From Sinohyriopsis cumingii (taxonomy: Eukaryota > Mollusca > Bivalvia > Unionida > Unionidae): a stretch of 64,000 bases of DNA. Of the stretch, positions 27,978 through 40,375 are shown one piece after another. The notes beneath the pieces were generated by a model. That model was not told the DNA's origin, made no database searches, and saw only the letters and a program-made list of their open reading frames with translations. Where the stretch lies: positions 25,539,308 through 25,603,307 of the forward strand of contig CM068841.1 of assembly GCA_028554795.2 (NCBI GenBank), given 5' to 3'. The position numbers and the translations under genes are program-made. Every line of letters begins with the position of its first letter. Position 1 is the first letter of the stretch.

Positions 27978-28390
27978 AAATCTGAATCTGAATCAGAATA
28001 AAAATAAATATAATCTGAATCAAAATCAAAATGTTTAAACAGTGTTATCATCTGAATCAGAATCAGAATTTTAAAAAATGTTATAATCTGAATCAGAATC
28101 GGAATAAAAATAAATATTATAATAAAATCAGAATCAAAATTTTTAAAAAATGTTATAATCTGAATTGAAATTTTAATTTAAAAATGTTATAATCTGAATT
28201 AGAATCAGAATAAAAAAACTGCTGTGAATCAGAATAAAAATAAATATTATAACCTGAATCAGGATCAAAATAAAACTAAATCAGAATCAGAATAATAATA
28301 AATAATGTGAATCAGAATTTTTAAAAAAAATATTATAATCAGAATCAGAATAAACATTATAATCAGATTTAGATTGGAACCCTGATATAA
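27978..28390. repeat. AT-rich minisatellite (TCTGAATCAGAATCAGAAT units)
   Basis: Irregular tandem copies of ATCTGAATCAGAATCAGAAT with AAAAATAAATATTATA spacers, about 40 bp per unit, diverged. Non-coding. Confidence 0.85.
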
Positions 28391-30163
28391 TCAAGAGAGA
28401 GAAAATAATCAAAACGCGAACTATTATTTGATTGTTTACAATCCGTTACAACTTTCACTTTCACTGTCACAATCCAATTGTTTTACAATTAAATTGTCAG
28501 GTAATCTTTTCTTTCCTGGATAAATAATTAACAGTTTATGGGTATTTCTATGGCACAAATCAAAACCACGTGTTTAATATATCTTTGCAGACTTGTTAAA
28601 GTAGCAGTAGTGTAAAACTAACCGAAGGATAACCTTTACAGAATAAAGAACCCTGGTGTATTTGGCAAGGACATTTGCTTAGGTTACTTGTTGTTTATAG
28701 TGTACCAACAATCAACTAATGGGTTTGGCGTTGATACTAATACCTTATCATTTTTATTAATTCTACCGTTTTTCTCGCCAACGTTCCACATTCCATTTAT
28801 CAGCAATAAATATTGACTCAGTTTGGAGGATAGAAAAAGCATGATATTTGTCGATTACGTAAAGTCATTTTTATCACAGATGATTTGTTGGTAATTAGTA
28901 ATATTTCTAAATTTTCCGCGTTAGGATGGCTTTTGAGGATGAATATTCTTTCATTAAAGTGCAGAATTGATGTGACAATGGTGTCTATATAAATGTTTTC
29001 CTATTAAAAATATTTATTTGAGAAAAATCTTCCGAAATGTTGAGACATTAGGTCACTCTCCTACACTTTCACTTTTGTTTCATTTTTTTGCTCTTCATTT
29101 TATATTCGTACAAAGACTTTACCTGTGTAACCGTGCTTAGTTGTTAGTGGCAAAGGCATTAGTGAGGTGATTTTTACAGTTTCATACTTTGAAAATCAGA
29201 CCAAAAGCTATTAAATAAATTGTATGTTTCTACATTTTTAACAGTCCATTGAACAGCCACTTATGTTTCAGTAATATGGTTATACGCATCTGAGAGAAAC
29301 TACTCAATGTCAGCATACAATTTTCCCCATCCGTTATATCAATATTAGTGCAAAGTCAATATAATATATGATTTTGGAGCATGTATACACTGTTAAATAT
29401 TTTAGAGATGGGCGACAATAAGGCAATGCTAATCAATCAGCGGTATGTTATATTTGTCGAACTAAATGAGAACCATAGCTATGGTAAGTATGCAGTCAAT
29501 TTTGCACATTTTGAATTAGGGAACAAATATGGTTATTTTACGTGAAAAGCTAGCTTAATAATCGCAACAAAAATTATAAATCTTATCGATTCGATATAAT
29601 TTAACATGGCGTTTAAGTTCCAGTGCCATACGACTGTCCAAAAATTCCAAAACACATGAAACATGTGATTTCTGGCCATTTATTTCCCCATGACACTTTA
29701 CCAGCCGGACTTGTAAATTCAAGCAAACGATCGCTTTGAAATAAAGAAACAATTCTTTCAATCATTCTATTACAATGCTAATAATATTAAAGGGTTATGC
29801 ATGAAATGCTTCTAACTGTGCTAAAATGCGTCAGTTTAAAAGGAGGGATACCAGTACTATGACTTTGGCGTTGAAACTGCAGATCTAACATTTATCCATG
29901 CAATACCTAAATCCAACTGAAATTTCTAACTTAATCACAGTAAAGCTGATTCAGAGGATTATCCACCAGATTTTGTTGGTTGCATTCTCATGCAGATTAA
30001 TGTTCACAAATCTCGTCTGATACTTGTTAAAGTTCTTCTCAAACGTTGAACTCAACTGCAAACAAAATGTATTTTGCTTTTGATAGATAATTGTTTACCC
30101 ATAATAGCCCATTAGTTTGCGTTTAAAATTTATTGAAAATGTATTTTCTTATTTTTTGTTCAG
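28391..30163. other. Host DNA, no gene; flank of ISG12-like copy 2
   Basis: AT-rich, no supported coding region. Short phrases between 29000 and 30160 match 1850-2751, the flank of ISG12-like copy 1, so this is part of the duplicated unit. Confidence 0.5.
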
Positions 30164-30354
30164 AATGAAGACCACTGTTTGTATATTCCTCCTTTTTGTA
30201 CTTTCAATATCAGTCCAGGCGGCTAACGGTAAGTCGTCTCCAACGGCACCCAAGCCATTGCACCACTAGTAAACTATTTAACTTTATGTCTATATATGGA
30301 TGGATACATGCAAGTACCTAAGTATGAATGTCTATATGTGTGTATGTTTGTTTA

Positions 30355-30357
<3 letters not shown>

Positions 30358-30401
<44 letters not shown>
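30358..30401. repeat. (TC)n microsatellite
   Basis: About 44 bp of TC dinucleotides in the intron of ISG12-like copy 2. Confidence 0.95.
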
Positions 30402-30412
<11 letters not shown>

Positions 30413-30553
30413 TCTATCTTCAATTTAGAAACTAAAAATGATATTGTGGAACATTTTGCTGTAAATTCTCCATATTATTCCAACACGCACATAACAAAAG
30501 AAGAATAATCCATATAAGCGCAATACATAAAAATAATATAATTACAAGATATA

Positions 30554-30558
<5 letters not shown>

Positions 30559-30651
<93 letters not shown>

Positions 30652-30652
30652 A
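30559..30652. repeat. (AT)n microsatellite
   Basis: About 94 bp of AT dinucleotides, with a single interruption near 30637, at the intron position matching 3099-3175. Confidence 0.95.
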
Positions 30653-31497
30653 TTTGAATATCAAATAATTTGATTTGTTTGATCGAGATAATCAGCACTG
30701 TATTTTCAGTAAAATTGCAAGCGAATTTCTTTCTAGTTTGACCAGTTGATATGTTCAGAGATTGAGCTTCTTTCTAAAGTGCATTGTACATTAGAAAAGA
30801 AACTTCTGCTTAATTTTATTAAGCGTTGATGGTGTCAGTAATAATGGTGTGCTCGCTTTATTTCATTACTCCTTGGAAGCTAGTATGGCGGAACTCATCT
30901 AGCCTTATTCGTAGTCATGACATGATTAAGGTCGCTGCACTGGCGATAAAGAATCTAATGTGGTCAAATATAATATGATATTAGGATCTATCGTAATTAT
31001 CATGTTGAGAAAGGTCAATACGTTTCTACCAATACAAACTTTTAAGTTCCATAGGGTCAGCAATCATGATCATGTTTTTGCGTAACAATGAAAGTAAAAG
31101 CAACGTGATTGAATTATTTGTCGCACATCTTCTCCATGCCCTCCACACCCAACCACAACACCAAGGAATACAAATATGTCTAGACAAGTACTCATAACAG
31201 TTTCTTTGCAACCAGTATTTGAAAGCGGATATAAATATACATGCAAGCCGTACTCCTTTGCGCTTCGAGCTTCGCACAATCAAGAGACTCCAGTGAGTTG
31301 AGGACGGTGTAAAATATTATTGGTCTTGATACTGATAAATTTAAAAGCTCACCCTAAAATCTTCATGGATAATTACTTAGGTACATAGTTTCTGGAAATG
31401 TATATCTTAAAGAGTTGCGCTTGTTGTACCACAAGGTCAATATGATAAGAGTATTACTTACGGAGATTATTTTAAAGATTGGACGGCGTATGTTAAT

Positions 31498-31503
31498 CTT
31501 CTT
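31498..31503. repeat. Target-site duplication CTTCTT, left copy
   Basis: CTTCTT directly precedes the left repeat and recurs at 43542-43547. Confidence 0.92.
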
Positions 31504-31960
31504 AGTAGTATAGTGGGATAATATAGCCTCACGTAGACTTGAATGCTAAATTTGGAGTGTTGTACTATAGCCTCAAGGTTTTTTATAACACCCTGGGACA
31601 CTATAGCCTCAAGGGATTTGAATATGGGGAATATTGGGACTGTATATCGCCAAGACAAAGTGGGGTTGTTGTATAAAGACAATAGGAATGCAAAAGGTGA
31701 GGTGACGTCACGATGCTGAAGATTGGTAACAATGTTGCAAGGAGCTGACCTCAATCGGGACCAAAGAGCGGGAAAAAACCCTAGAATGTTTGGCGGGACA
31801 GAGACTTATTAAACATAAACATCATACAACATACAGACATAGACTGATGAAAATCAATTTATCACACACAAACAACTATACAACCGACTAAAAATGTTTT
31901 AGGCAAGAAATCAAATTCTTCCGAGGCATATGAGTGGCCCTGAAAAGGGTCTTTGGTTTA
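31504..31960 (+). repeat. Left terminal inverted repeat of Polinton 2
   Basis: It pairs with 43085-43541 with substitutions and small gaps. The outer part has tandem phrases with ACTATAGCCTCAAGG and GGGACACTATAGCC, a layout like Polinton 1 but a different unit. A TGACGTCA palindrome lies at 31703-31710 and the stem-loop block at the inner edge. Confidence 0.88.
31936..31951 (-). terminator. Histone-type 3' stem-loop, copy a', one mismatch
   Basis: On the minus strand GACCCT-TTTC-AGGGCC with CCAAA before and ACTCA after. The second pair is A-C instead of G-C, consistent with decay. It lies 41 bp after the end of the small gene 31992-32210. Confidence 0.65.
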
Positions 31961-31991
31961 CGTTAACATCATTCCGTTAACATAGAGGGCA

Positions 31992-32210
31992 TCACATAGG
32001 TCTTCTTTTCTTCCTCAAATTTATTCTGACTTCAAGTCCGTAGATAAGGACTCTCTTCAAACAGCCTTGTCTCTCCACATAAATTCTTCTTATTCAATCG
32101 CTCGTATCCGTGATCCTGATAATTGTCCATGATGATTTCACATACATGGGTACGTCCGTACGGAACAGCATCGACGATATGAGGGTAGATGATTCTACGT
32201 TTGTCCACAT
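31992..32210 (-). pseudogene. Small Polinton end protein, homologue of 5702-5935
   Basis: MWTNVESSTLISSMLFRTDV and RRIYVERQGCLKRVLIYG align with Polinton 1 without gaps over most of the length. A TGA at 32094-32096 (codon 39) is the only break, at a codon that is TGG in Polinton 1. The C terminus ends a few residues earlier. The otherwise protein-level conservation supports this as a real gene. Confidence 0.7.
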
Positions 32211-32358
32211 CTTGTGATGAGAACAGGTGAAGGGAATGAAATGAACTGCGGTTATTTATAATGGAAGAGCGGATCGAAACGGATTGAGTTTATTCACCAA
32301 TTCTAACACGCGTTACAAAATTCAGTCACAGTCCGGAGTCTCCGAAGAGAGCTGACTG

Positions 32359-32366
32359 TGACGTCA
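32359..32366. promoter_or_regulatory. TGACGTCA palindrome (CRE/ATF type)
   Basis: Full CRE palindrome about 64 bp upstream of the ATG at 32430. Polinton 1 has TGACGTTA at the same place. Two more full palindromes lie in the inverted repeats (31703-31710, 43335-43342). Confidence 0.5.
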
Positions 32367-32429
32367 CATTCCTTATTTAGGTGCGCTAGCGTCTGTTCGC
32401 CGTGAATCTATGCGACCAAGTTTTCAAAC

Positions 32430-33061
32430 ATGACGGAAACAAAGAAGACGATGAATTGGTGTGCACCGGCCGTAGAGACGAGAAGCGATGGTATATCAGC
32501 GGCTACCTAAGTTAACACAGTCTTACTTCCAGAACAGATCGTTTTTAATTGGGATTTAGTGGATTTTCTCTCTCCTTCGCAAGAATTTGTTCCAGTACCA
32601 GCACCTTCGCCACATTCTCCTTGTTTACCACACGTTGACTATTTTAAACAAAGACAGAAAGAAGAATTGGAGAAATTTTTACAGCAGCAGGAAGAAGCAG
32701 AACAAGGTTTTTTTCCTTCAGCATCAACATCAAGAAGAAGAGGCAAGAAGAAGGAAACAACAGGAAGAAGAAGCAGCAGGAGAGAAGAAACAAGGCAAGG
32801 TCTAATAGAGAAGGAGGACAGTGAAAGTCAAACGGTAACGGTACTCTCAGACATTTTGGCAGAGTTAAGGAGTCTGAAACAAATGTACGACCCAAGAGAA
32901 AAAGACCTTCCCGAGCCAAAAAAACTCACCCTGTTACTACGCATGCGATACCACCCCTAGTGATTTCTATCAAATCATCATCGACAGGAGCCAGTCCAGA
33001 CGACGGCCTTGGCCGTGGCAAAGGCTTAAGGCAGATAAAGTGGATTACGTCCCGTTCCTGA
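32430..33061 (+). pseudogene. Coiled-coil accessory gene, homologue of 6155-6715, broken
   Basis: It starts MTETKKTMNWCAPAVETR and soon meets a stop and frame changes. The rest (WDLVDFLSPSQEFVPVP, FKQRQKEELEKFLQQQEEAE, VLSDILAELRSLKQMYD, GRGKGLRQ) follows Polinton 1 in order. Confidence 0.75.
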
Positions 33062-33087
33062 GTTTTTGTAAAGAACAAATACCCAAC

Positions 33088-33103
33088 GGTCCTTTTCAGG
33101 GCC
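33088..33103 (+). terminator. Histone-type 3' stem-loop, copy b'
   Basis: GGTCCT-TTTC-AGGGCC-ACACA, with a G-U pair in RNA at position 3, then ATCGAAAAGAGATAG about 14 nt after the stem. Confidence 0.68.
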
Positions 33104-33376
33104 ACACAACTCTATCGAAAAGAGATAGCATTTATTTTGCAAAATCAATTAAAATTCGAAACCTCTTTTTTACACCTGTTGTACGTGTGTTAGTGAGTGC
33201 GTGAGTGTAGATCCATATTCTAAAAAATCAAAACCAAGAGACATTACGTTTTCTGTCTGGTCTATTCTGGTACAAATTTCACAATCCAAGTCACACCACA
33301 GCACTTTAAAACGTTTAAAGACTTCTTCTGTGTCTTTTTTCACTCTCTCTGTTTTTTTTTTTGAATTTCTTCACTT

Positions 33377-33788
33377 TTACAGGTTTTTCCTCCTCTTTTT
33401 CCTCACTTTCTCCTTGTCTTCTTTTCTTTTCTTTCTCTTTTTGGACGTCTCTGGGTTCTTCCTTTGGAGACGGTACCTCTTCATTATGTTCGGAACCCCT
33501 CGCTTCTTCTTGCTCCTGTTGTTTCTTAGAGCAGACTGAATATTAATGTCCTTTCCATTTACAATGATAACATGTAATTTGTCTTTTGTCTCTTCTGACA
33601 CCTGTTTTGCGTTTTTCACGGTATGAACATTCTGTAGCCCAATGTCCTACGTTTCGACAGATATAGCAAGTATCTTGACTTTTATCTCGAAAGCAGGGGG
33701 AGTAGTCCGTCGGCTTGTATGAAGAAAACGTTCGTATGACACCTCGCAACGCTCCTATCAGAAGTTCGATCTGTGTGGGCTCTTCCAT
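33377..33788 (-). pseudogene. Double zinc-knuckle gene, homologue of 7008-7478, broken
   Basis: It begins MEEPTQIELLIGALRGVIRT. The first knuckle (CYICRNVGHWATEC) is complete; the second starts (CYHCKWKGH) and is then interrupted by a frame change near 33545. The Lys/Glu-rich tail follows in another frame. Confidence 0.75.
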
Positions 33789-33921
33789 AGTTGTGGTCGG
33801 CTTGAGAGTGAAACGAATACTGGAAGGGAAGACACTAACCCATTAGATATACACTAGCTTGACATGCATATAAAGGAACCCATAACGTTTAAAATGTAGT
33901 CATTTCACTTTTTCAGTCAAG

Positions 33922-36844
33922 ATGAAACGATCGCATCATGTAGTGGAGAAAGGAGAAGAAAGTAAGAAGAAAGTAAGAGGCAGAAACATGATTTATCGCC
34001 TCGTACAGTAGCTAGTGATTTTGAAGTTGACATGAGTGAGCCAAAATCCAAGCCCTGAGAGTCTACACTTAACCAAAGTTCACCGCCATTAATAAACCCT
34101 GAAAAGTACTACCACATTCGAGATACGGTAAAGCTCTCTTCTAGAACATTTAGAACTACGGCTTACACGTACACGGTGAAATTTAAAAATTTCGATTCAG
34201 ACGTAGCGCTGGAGAAAGCAAAGGGTTCATCAGCGTGGTGTGGGATTCTGTGTTAAGCATACTGAAACGGCAATATCAAGCCAAATAAGATGATCGCTTG
34301 AAACTATCCATCCATCACGACAGTCTGAAGTCCCCTGTTTGGATCCACTTTAGTAGCCCAGCAGAATTATCACCTTCCAAAGTCATTGACAAGATTCAAC
34401 ACGTGCAACAATCCAACGACAAGTTTCACATCACCGATGGAAAAGCTAAACTGTTCACAACCCAAGTTTCTCTTCCCCAAGGGACAGGACGCAAAAAGGA
34501 GTAGAGGTGGACGAACTTCGCAGCTTCATGTGCAGCCTCGTTCAAATTAACAACCCGTACGACTAGATGTGTTTAACCCGTGCCATCATGGTGGGAGGAA
34601 CGTATGCCGACAAGAACGACACGGCAGAATAAGAAATAGCCTGGGAGAACATTCGACAATCGGACTGAGCCAAATAACGAAGTGAAGCAGAACTCCTGTT
34701 ACAGCAAGCGGATCTATCGAAAGACACACCCTGTGGCATTCCTGAAATGCAAAAATAGCAAGAAGTCCTGATTCCACGCTACACCTTGAGAGTGCACCCT
34801 CAAGAAGTGCGAGGACCTTTCTTGTTTCGAGTCAGAAACTTTAAGGATGGAGAATACATTCACGTCTATTATCACGATGAACATTTCGATGCCATTACCA
34901 GTATTAACGGGTTCCTACGATAAGGTTATTACTGTGAGACATGTGACTACGGCTATAACAATCGAAAGCAAAACCAGCATTTTGGATCGAAATTCTCAGG
35001 ATGTTTGGCATCTAAAAAGTGTTTTGAGGAAGGACAAGAACGAGTGCATTGATAAACTTGTCATCTCACTTTTGTCAGCCCTGCCTGTTACCAACAACAT
35101 CTAAAGACGCAAGGTCCACAGAAAAAAGTGCTTGTCAACTCCTTAGATTGTGTCCTTTTTTGGACAAGTCATACTTACCAACAATGCCAAGGCACACGTT
35201 TGTTCAGGAAAGAAACGATGTCACATTTGGCACCAAACCATAAACTTGGAACACGAATGCTACATTCACAAATACCATTCCAAACATCAAGAGGAAGACG
35301 ATGACCAGAAGAAAGGGAATTTCATCTTTATCGATTTCGAATCCATGCAAGAGACCGGCATTCATGTTCCTAATTTCTGTGTGGCTTATCGAGCGTGCGA
35401 GAAGTGCATCCAAGATCCTATCTTTAGTCATTGTCCTCACTGCAGCAATATTCCTGGAGAACGTGAAAAAATCTTTCGGGGACCGAACACGCTAGCTCAT
35501 TTCGCCCAATGGATCTTAGACCCCATCGACGAGACGTGGAGCCAGGAGGATATCGAAGGTTACGAGGATTGTCATCGCTATGCCACGGTGATGGCTCACA
35601 ATTTTATGGGATACGATTGACAATTTCTTCTCAGATACTATACGGTACAAAGTACCGAACGTACGAACGTACGAACGTACGAAAGTCACTTTGAACGAAG
35701 CCAAAATCATTTCCATGCAAGTGTGACAAGTGCAGTTTAAAGATTTGATGAGTTACTTGGCCATGCCATTGAGTCGAAGTCCTGAAACGTTTGGAATGCC
35801 AGAAATGGCCAATGGCTATTTTCGCACTTTTTCAATACCGTAGCCAATCAACATGCCGTTCTACCCCATTTGCCTGAGGCTCACTACTATGACCCCAACA
35901 ACATGCGTACCGAACAAAGTGAAGGTTTCTACGCTTGGTACTAGACTCACGCCTGGGACACCTTCGACTTTCAGGAAGATATGTTAAAGTATTGTCGTTC
36001 CGACGTGGACATTTAACGGCGTTTCTGTGGAAAATTTTCATAACTGTCCATGGAATACGGAGGGGCCGATCCTTTGAAAGAAGCCTGCACCATTGCCAAA
36101 GCGTGTTCTTTAGTTTACCGTCAACAATTCATGCTCAAAAACACCCTGGCGGTCATCAGCCCTTCAAGCGATTAACTTTTGTCAATACTCGGTCAAAACC
36201 TACGACGGCTACATTACTTGTGCGACAAGGAAGACAAATAGATCCAACATGTCCGCAACGGGGGAGGAGAAAAAACCATCGGATCATTTTCGGTTGATGG
36301 TTGGGACTAAGAAAACCCTCAAATCGTGTACGAGTTTAACGGATGCTTATTTCACGGATGTCCCCTCTGTTACCCTCAACGTGACACTAAAGATCAATTT
36401 TGATAACGGACCATGGAAGACTTGCACAAGAGCACTTCTCAGCGGCGTTTGAAATTATAACAGCAATGATACCAAGTGGTGGAAATGTGGGAACACGAGT
36501 ACGATTACCGTTTGAAAAACGATCCCGAGATTAAACGCATCGTGGAAAGTTACAAGCTGGTGGACACAGGAACCCACGGGATAGTTTATACGGAGGACGG
36601 ACGAATGCCACCTGTTTGCTGTACCACGCCGAGGAGGAAAAAGGAGAAGAAATCAAATACTTGGACGTGTGTTCGCTTTATCACTACGTGTGCAAATATT
36701 GTCGCTTTCCCACAGGACACTCGCAATTGCTGACGGAACACATCGACCAGGACAACATTCGACAATATGAAGGATTGATTAAATGCAAAGTCTTGCCTCC
36801 CACGAACTTGTACCATCCAGTTTTATCTCACCATAGCCAAGGAA
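33922..36844 (+). pseudogene. DNA polymerase B, N-terminal two thirds, heavily broken
   Basis: It aligns with 7614-10535 from MKRSHHV through the Cys-rich region (TFVQERNDVTFG frame), Exo I (FIDFESMQE, catalytic Glu changed to Ser), Exo II (AHNFMGYD) and motif A ([14 protein letters not shown]). It carries many stops and frameshifts. It ends at the deletion junction, so motifs B and C are absent. Confidence 0.85.
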
Positions 36845-36845
36845 A

Positions 36846-37331
36846 TCTGATGAAATTTGAAAAATAGGACAAAGTGATAGGTGTTAGATTTTGCCCTGAA
36901 TTGTATGACATTTTGGGTGAAAACCTCAATCTGGTCACGGATAAGACTACCAAAAAGATGACCATACTAACCATTGTCAACAACCTGGATATTGCAAAAT
37001 ATTTTCGTTACCCGGTAGAACTGAACCAAGGACTGAATTTAATCTTTATTTACTCCTATGTGGTGGAGTACAACGTTTTGGGACACACCTCCGTACCGTT
37101 ACTGCGTGTCATTCATTTCAAAGTGGATTCTGCCACGAACGCTGACGAGGAAGATGGATAAACCTAAAACGTTCAGCGTGAATCAGTAAATCCTCGTTAA
37201 CTGTCCGTCAGTAAGTCGTATTTTGACATTGTCAACATTGCTATAAAAGGAGATCTGGGACATAATATTTCATTCACCAAAGGGAAAGTCACGGTGAATT
37301 TCCATTTTGGAATAAAGATTCTCTAACAACT
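36846..37331 (+). pseudogene. Penton, C-terminal half, broken
   Basis: The sequence from LMKFEK onward matches Polinton 1 from about 17034 (VRFCPELYDILGENLNL, YPVELNQGLNLIFIYSYVVE, HTSVPLLRVIHFKVDSATNA), with stops after 37150. The N-terminal half was removed with the deleted block. Confidence 0.8.
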
Positions 37332-37339
37332 CGTAAGTC

Positions 37340-37780
37340 ATGTATCCAGTGTACGGAGGCGTCGCTCGACAGCGAGGACACTGTTTGGGAGATATGTAAA
37401 AATCGACCTTTCGTTCGGAGGCCCGGGTGTTGAAACCGATGATGACACGAAGATTGCTCGCCTTGAAAGATGCCGCATTGACGCACGGCAAAGAATTTCT
37501 CCAAAATGTCGTCATCGACAAACAAAACCATAAAGAAACTTTCTTGAGAGGACGCAAAAATGTCTTGCTTCAAACAAGCAAAGACATTTTGGGCTGACGA
37601 TAAACTACTCTGAATGCCCATGACGTTGCCGAGTCAGGCATTCCTGCTTCCCTGACACCAAAGCAAGGACAAGGTAGAAAGAGACGACGAAAACACCCCT
37701 TCAGAAGCCTTAATATTCATAAAGCTAGAAAGACTAAGAAAAGAAGAATCGTTCGAGGCTTAGACGTTTTTGATTATTAA
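37340..37780 (+). pseudogene. pVI-like gene, homologue of 17523-17939, broken
   Basis: MYPVYGGVARQRGHCLGDM is followed by a stop, then recognisable pieces to the basic tail and VRGLDVFDY before TAA at 37778-37780. Confidence 0.75.
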
Positions 37781-37796
37781 ATCATAGAGACAAAAA

Positions 37797-38997
37797 ATGA
37801 TGCACAAAGAGTCTTGCGCCTGTTTCAAGTCAGAACTGGATCTGTTTGTCATGCCACCCACTATGATGACGATGCAAGAATCCCAATGGGTAGAATTTCA
37901 TCCCGTCTCTTTTGTGACGGATTCCGCTCCCATCGAGTTTGAAATCAAAGGACAACCCGAAGATTACTTCAGTCTGAATAGCAGTTCCTTGTACCTGAAA
38001 GTGAAAATGAAAAAATGGACAACACCGATCCCGCAGACGTTGCTAGAGTAGCTCCCGTCAACAATTTCATGGATTCCTTGTTCAGCAAAGTGGATTTGTA
38101 CTTGAATAACAAACTGGTCAGCAGTAGTATGGATACTTACCCTTACCGAGCGTACCTGGAAAATCTCTTCATGTACGGAAAATATGCCAAGAACACTCAT
38201 CTGGATGCTTGCTTGGTATGGAAATCTGACACAGTAGGTGTGAACAAGTGTAGCGGCGGCGATCCTAACAATGTGCGCTTTAACGATCGTCGAAAGAAAA
38301 TCCTGCAAGGACGTAGTTTAGAACTGATGGATCGTTTGCATTTGGACATGTGGTTGCAAAAGAAGTATTTTCTGAAAGGCTTGGATGTCCGCCTGAGAAT
38401 AAATCGTAGCAGGGCCGCATTCCATTTGATGGCTAATGCCGCCGAGTATAAAACCACCACCAATTATCCAATACGACGCGTCGAAGTGAAAACTGTCATT
38501 ATTCCCGCTGGACCGCGTTCCATGATCGAAAATCATCTGTTCCAATGACAGTTACCCAAGCGTTTAATTCTTGGCATCGTCAGGAATTCAGCCTTCAATG
38601 GAGCCTACGTCGAAAATCCTTTTCAGTTTCAGCATTACAAAGCGTCCAAAATCGAAGTCAGTCGCGATGACAAAACCTTGTGTACCAGAACTTTCGAACC
38701 TAATTTCAAGCAGAAAAATTACTTCAGATCGTACTTTCCCAGACAGTTAGGAACCAACACCAGTCACGGTATTTTGTACAAGGATTATGCAGGAGGCTAC
38801 GCGTTTTGGGCTTTGATTTCACTCCAGACCAAGACAGCGACGAGGGATATTGCCATCCTATGAAATCCGGGAACAATCTTATGGAACTTCAGTTTGCACA
38901 CCCACCTCTAGACCACACGGTGAACGTCATCCTGTACGCCGAATTCGACAATACGATAGAAATCAACAGTTTGAGAGAAGTCATTCTAGGCTCTTAG
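37797..38997 (+). pseudogene. Major capsid protein, broken
   Basis: MMHKESCACFKSELDLF, WVEFHPVSFVTDSAPIEFEI, VNNFMDSLFSKVDLYLNN and the end VNVILYAEFDNTIEINSLRE follow Polinton 1 throughout. There is a frame change near 38030, a TGA at 38546-38548 and a frame change near 38800. Confidence 0.88.
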
Positions 38998-39002
38998 AAG
39001 CT

Positions 39003-39502
39003 ATGGAAGACACTTATCACCCTAATGGTGGATAATCTTTGGAAATGGAATCGGAGGATAAAGTGAAAGTAGAACCCAAATATAAAGACGAAAAGGACAT
39101 AGTGACGAGGTCCAGATGGCCAGAAAAAGAACAATATTTAGTCTCTTGTTTTGCAAAACACCTGGCGGATAAAATTACGGAATTGATCAAGAAAGATTGC
39201 TATGGATGTCAAAACGATCATCCCAGTAAAATTCAACACGAAAAGTGTCTGATGATGAGTCAAGAAGAAAGTTAGACAAGTATCTGGACGAAGCTTGGAG
39301 TCTCATCTCGGAAGAAGCCGTGTTGCATCAGTGGTATAAAGACTTGCGTGATCATTCCTCTCCTCCATTGATTGCTCTAGAGATCCATCACAACGAAGCT
39401 CTCTTAGCTCAGAGTGCGGAGACGAAGCGAAGAAACGGTTACTTGTCAGAAATGTTCAAGCAAAATGTTCGGATTGAATTAATGACTTGTCATTACCTGT
39501 GA
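39003..39502 (+). pseudogene. Post-capsid Cys/His gene of Polintons, broken
   Basis: MEDTYHPNGG, a TAA at codon 11, then LVSCFAKHLADKITELIKKD, CYGCQNDHPSKIQHEKCLMM, a frame change near 39265 and WSLISEEAVLHQWYKDLRDH to TGA at 39500-39502. A C-x2-C...H...H-x3-C cluster of this kind recurs in a Polinton protein next to the protease; a zinc-binding role is likely, function unknown. Only the first codons survive in Polinton 1. Confidence 0.6.
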
Positions 39503-39536
39503 AAAATAAAAATCAACAAGAAAAAACAACACAAAA

Positions 39537-39965
39537 ATGGATATCTGGGAACTTTATTACCATTTGAACCACATTTCGTACACTGCTTCTTGGAATCCTG
39601 TCGTGTGTGGTAAAGATGAACTTCCTCGTCGGAAACCTCAAGACAATCAAGCTTATGTCATCAACATGGACGACAGTCATCTCCCAGGAACCCACTGGGT
39701 AGCCGTTTACTTTCCTAAAGAAGGATGTGTGGAGTATTTTGATTCTCATGGATTGCCACCTTTGGAAGACGACATCATTGACTTTATGAAAAGAAATGTC
39801 CAGACGACACGATCTAATAATGTGAAATTACAAGGCACAGATTCCATGGTGTGGGGACAATATTGTGAGTATTTTCTTCATCAACGCAGTCTTGGATATT
39901 CTTTAGAAGATTTAGTGACTTATTTTGATCGTCACTCTTCTAGAAACAATGACAAAGTAGATTGA
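39537..39965 (+). CDS. Adenain-type cysteine protease (virion maturation), 142 aa
   Basis: The catalytic set of the adenovirus protease family is visible: His in LPGTHWVAVY (about residue 52), Asp in CVEYFDSHGLPP (about 72), Gln and Cys in WGQYCEYFLHQR (about 110-113). These enzymes cleave capsid and core proteins during virion maturation. The frame is open for 142 codons and holds the whole catalytic core. A TGA at 39963-39965 then precedes about 40 codons of matching frame (FCDHYGYILSLARK), so the C terminus is probably cut. It is the least decayed gene in an otherwise ruined element; Polinton 1 has lost it. Confidence 0.88.
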   Translation: MDIWELYYHLNHISYTASWNPVVCGKDELPRRKPQDNQAYVINMDDSHLPGTHWVAVYFPKEGCVEYFDSHGLPPLEDDIIDFMKRNVQTTRSNNVKLQGTDSMVWGQYCEYFLHQRSLGYSLEDLVTYFDRHSSRNNDKVD

Positions 39966-40283
39966 TGGTTTTGTGACCATTATGGCTATATTTTGTCTTT
40001 AGCTAGGAAATGTAGTGTAAATCAATGGCCCAATGACTTCCATCAGTGGATGTCTTGCTTCACTTCACAACTTTGTCAACCTTGTCAAAAATAGTTTCTT
40101 ATTTGAAAAAATTTCTTTATTTCTTTGAAAAAATGTTTTATGGTTAACTGATAATTGTTTGTTGCTTGAATAAAAAATGCTGTGTTTAGAAAAAACATGT
40201 CTGTCGTTTAGTTCCAACTTTTATCATGATACATGCTCTTTGACTTCTCTCTATCCCTCACCCTCAAATCAACAAAAAATCGT

Positions 40284-40325
40284 AGGGATGTTTAATATCG
40301 CGTCCGCGCTTGAACCATATAAAGT
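40284..40325 (+). promoter_or_regulatory. Right-arm promoter, Polinton 2 copy of P1
   Basis: GGGATGTTTAATATCGCGTC-CGCGCTTGAACC-ATATAAAG, 59 bp from TATA to the ATG at 40376, as in Polinton 1. Confidence 0.6.
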
Positions 40326-40375
40326 GGGGTAGTCTCCAGTCTGAGCATCTATTAATGACTCATCCTTCTATGAAG

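Noticed and set aside
30432-30698. 88-codon minus-strand frame with Ile-Tyr run
   Set aside because: Translation of the (AT)n microsatellite.
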